Positions 16,186 through 17,319 of a stretch of DNA of 17,319 nt are shown here, in pieces (the first letter of the stretch is position 1; every line of letters starts with the position of its first letter). Position numbers and translations under genes: made by a program. The stretch is from assembly GCA_026770615.1 (NCBI GenBank), contig MU631389.1, forward strand, positions 125,863 through 143,181, read 5' to 3'. Origin of the DNA: Pavlovales sp. CCMP2436. Its lineage: Eukaryota; Haptophyta; Pavlovophyceae; Pavlovales. The notes below the pieces were generated by a model. The model saw only the letters and a program-made list of their open reading frames with translations, was not told where the DNA came from and made no database searches.

Positions 16186-17209
16186 TCAGCTGGCCTGCGC
16201 GTTGGCGTTGTCCCGTGGCAGCCCGCGCACCCACATGCCCTCGTAGCGCTCTCCGTCGGCGTACTCGCACACGCCAAACCCATGCTGCAGCCCGTGCAGG
16301 AAGCCGCCGATAAACCTTCAGTGTGTGTGTGTGTGTGGGGGGGGGGTTGAGCTTGCAGGGTCAGCGCTGGCCGTCCTTTTTTCTATCCGAATGGGATGAG
16401 AAAGGCCCGACGTCGATACCAACAGGGCATGATGAACTCGATCTACCCAGCCTGTCTGCAACTCACGCACGCCGTAACCCTCGCGGTAGTTGCATTGTTC
16501 GTATGTAGTTCAAGCAATGTTCGTATGTAAGTTTAAGCATTGTTTGAACGTACCGCTCGCCCGTCTGCCACTCGAGAACTCCGTGACCCTCGCGGTAGCC
16601 GCCTCGCCAAGCCCCTGCAGTCGGGGGGGTTGGGTGTGGAAGGGATGGGGGTGGCAGGGGTGGGGTGAGGTGCTATCCAATGAGCAACCTTGCTGCGGAG
16701 TGAACGCATTACCCCGCTGGTACTCATAGGATTAAGAGAGCGATTACGAATCCAAGTATATCAAATTTAAGATTATACGGATAAGACTTCTGAAATACTA
16801 GTAAGCCTCCTCTGCTGCGCGTTGGCATGAAGCTCTCAGACCCAGATCTGCTGCGAACTGCTGAGCCGCTTTTACATATATCCTAGTGTGATATAGAGAA
16901 TACATAATATTTTGGTAGGTAGGCGCACCTGCGTAGCGTTGCCCGTCGATAGAAACTACGCCCTCGCAATCGAACGGCATTCCCCTGCTCAGTATTGTCA
17001 TCATCATCGTCATTAGACTTCGTTCAATCTCATTATTTTCACTATTAATTAGGGAGGGTTTCCCCCCCCCCCCTTTTTGTGGGTTGACTTTTGGTCTTTT
17101 GACCAACTTTGATAATTGACATACGTATAGATTACCTGGACCAAGTGCCCTCGCTCGTGTCGCCGCTTTTCTGCGTGAGGATTCCGAAACCGTGCCGAAG
17201 CCCATCCAC
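16186..17209 (-). CDS. MORN-repeat protein, last four exons
   Basis: Exons are 17209-17136, 16984-16929, 16614-16554 and 16315-16186, joined in that order on the minus strand. Phases match at all three junctions, giving 106 residues and a TGA (16188-16186). Four MORN repeats of about 23 residues follow one another: DGLRHGFGILTQKSGD with EGTWSRG; CEGVVSIDGQRYAGAWRGG; YREGHGVLEWQTGERF with IGGFLHG; LQHGFGVCEYADGERYEG with MWVRG. The tail is LPRDNANAQAS. MORN repeats form beta-hairpin arrays and occur in membrane-linked and cytoskeletal scaffold proteins and as modules of lipid kinases and other proteins; the partner here cannot be told. The first exon follows a C-tract and AAAG acceptor, so the gene continues upstream, probably beyond the window. 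The introns are 151, 314 and 238 nt. I see no lesion in the spliced frame. Confidence 0.8.
16316..16553 (-). other. Intron of the MORN gene holding a duplicated exon piece
   Basis: The donor is GCG|GTACGT; the acceptor follows a run of C and a (CA)n tract and ends CTGAAG. Inside, at about 16443-16495, is a second copy of the preceding exon's core (NYREGYGVRELQTGW). It has no acceptor AG of its own in front. Confidence 0.65.
16492..16552. repeat. Three-unit tandem repeat of about 22 bp
   Basis: GCATTGTTCGTATGTAGTTC, GCAATGTTCGTATGTAAGTT and GCATTGTTTGAACGTA follow one another. They link the exon and its duplicated copy and include the intron donor on the minus strand. Confidence 0.55.
16615..16928 (-). 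other. Intron of the MORN gene, 314 nt
   Basis: The donor is GCAG|GTGCGC and the acceptor is CCCGACTGCAG, after a C-rich tract. On the plus strand the tract is a G-run series (16622-16666) able to form a quadruplex. Confidence 0.65.
16985..17135 (-). other. Intron of the MORN gene, 151 nt
   Basis: The donor is TCCAG|GTAATC and the acceptor is ACTGAGCAG. Phase 2 meets a one-base start, restoring the AGG codon. It contains a run of about ten G on the minus strand, away from the acceptor. Confidence 0.6.
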
Positions 17210-17319
17210 CTTTGGGGGGGAGGGGGGGGGGGTCAGAATGATGTTAACGTGTGTGCGCGTGTGTGATTGTGATGCGAAGCCAGATAGAACGGTGTTCAGA
17301 TGCTAGATATTGGGTGTGC

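Overview
The window looks like eukaryotic nuclear DNA, most likely from a unicellular alga or other protist. The evidence is three genes with GT-AG introns whose codon phases match across the junctions, polypyrimidine tracts that are often runs of C, mixed GC-rich and AT-rich blocks, tRNA-related repeats, a complex satellite, decayed genes and one assembly gap (85 N). Sel1-repeat plus MYND-finger and MORN-repeat proteins are expanded families in several algal lineages (haptophytes, pelagophytes and others). I cannot name the species from sequence alone. Nothing looks bacterial.

Layout. 1-380: 3' part of an Ala/Pro-rich reading frame, plus strand. About 799-1467: a charged, coiled-coil-like gene with one intron and an in-frame TAG, plus strand. 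1580-2540: AT-rich spacer, low-complexity GC-rich DNA and the gap. 2549-2857: an unrecognised exon, minus strand. 3398-5382: an unrecognised gene on the minus strand with one clear intron, one in-frame TAG, one frameshift, and a 765-bp composite repeat inserted 37 codons before its stop. 5838-6083: a foldback repeat. 6466-7622: a G-quadruplex-type sequence, tandem repeats and more tRNA-like repeat copies. 8394-9345: a decayed Sel1-MYND gene carrying an 82-bp palindromic insertion with a 5-bp target duplication. 9746-10480: another Sel1 fragment next to a 33-bp minisatellite. 10900-11646: a second gene sharing the Ala/Pro-rich segment of the first one. 11819-13275: two copies of a second dispersed repeat. 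13318-15166: a tandem satellite whose units start with a 34-bp palindrome. 15440-15768: an ankyrin-like fragment beside a long inverted repeat. 16186-17209: the 3' end of an apparently intact four-exon MORN-repeat gene, minus strand.

The genes do not form an operon or a visible pathway. The best candidate for something undescribed is the repeat system. An 82-bp perfect or near-perfect palindrome (3 copies of exactly 82 bp and 2 longer variants) is made of two head-to-head copies of the 5' half of a tRNA-like repeat that still carries A-box-like and B-box-like promoter motifs. One copy has a clean target-site duplication inside a gene, so it has moved. A larger composite of the same pieces interrupts a second gene.
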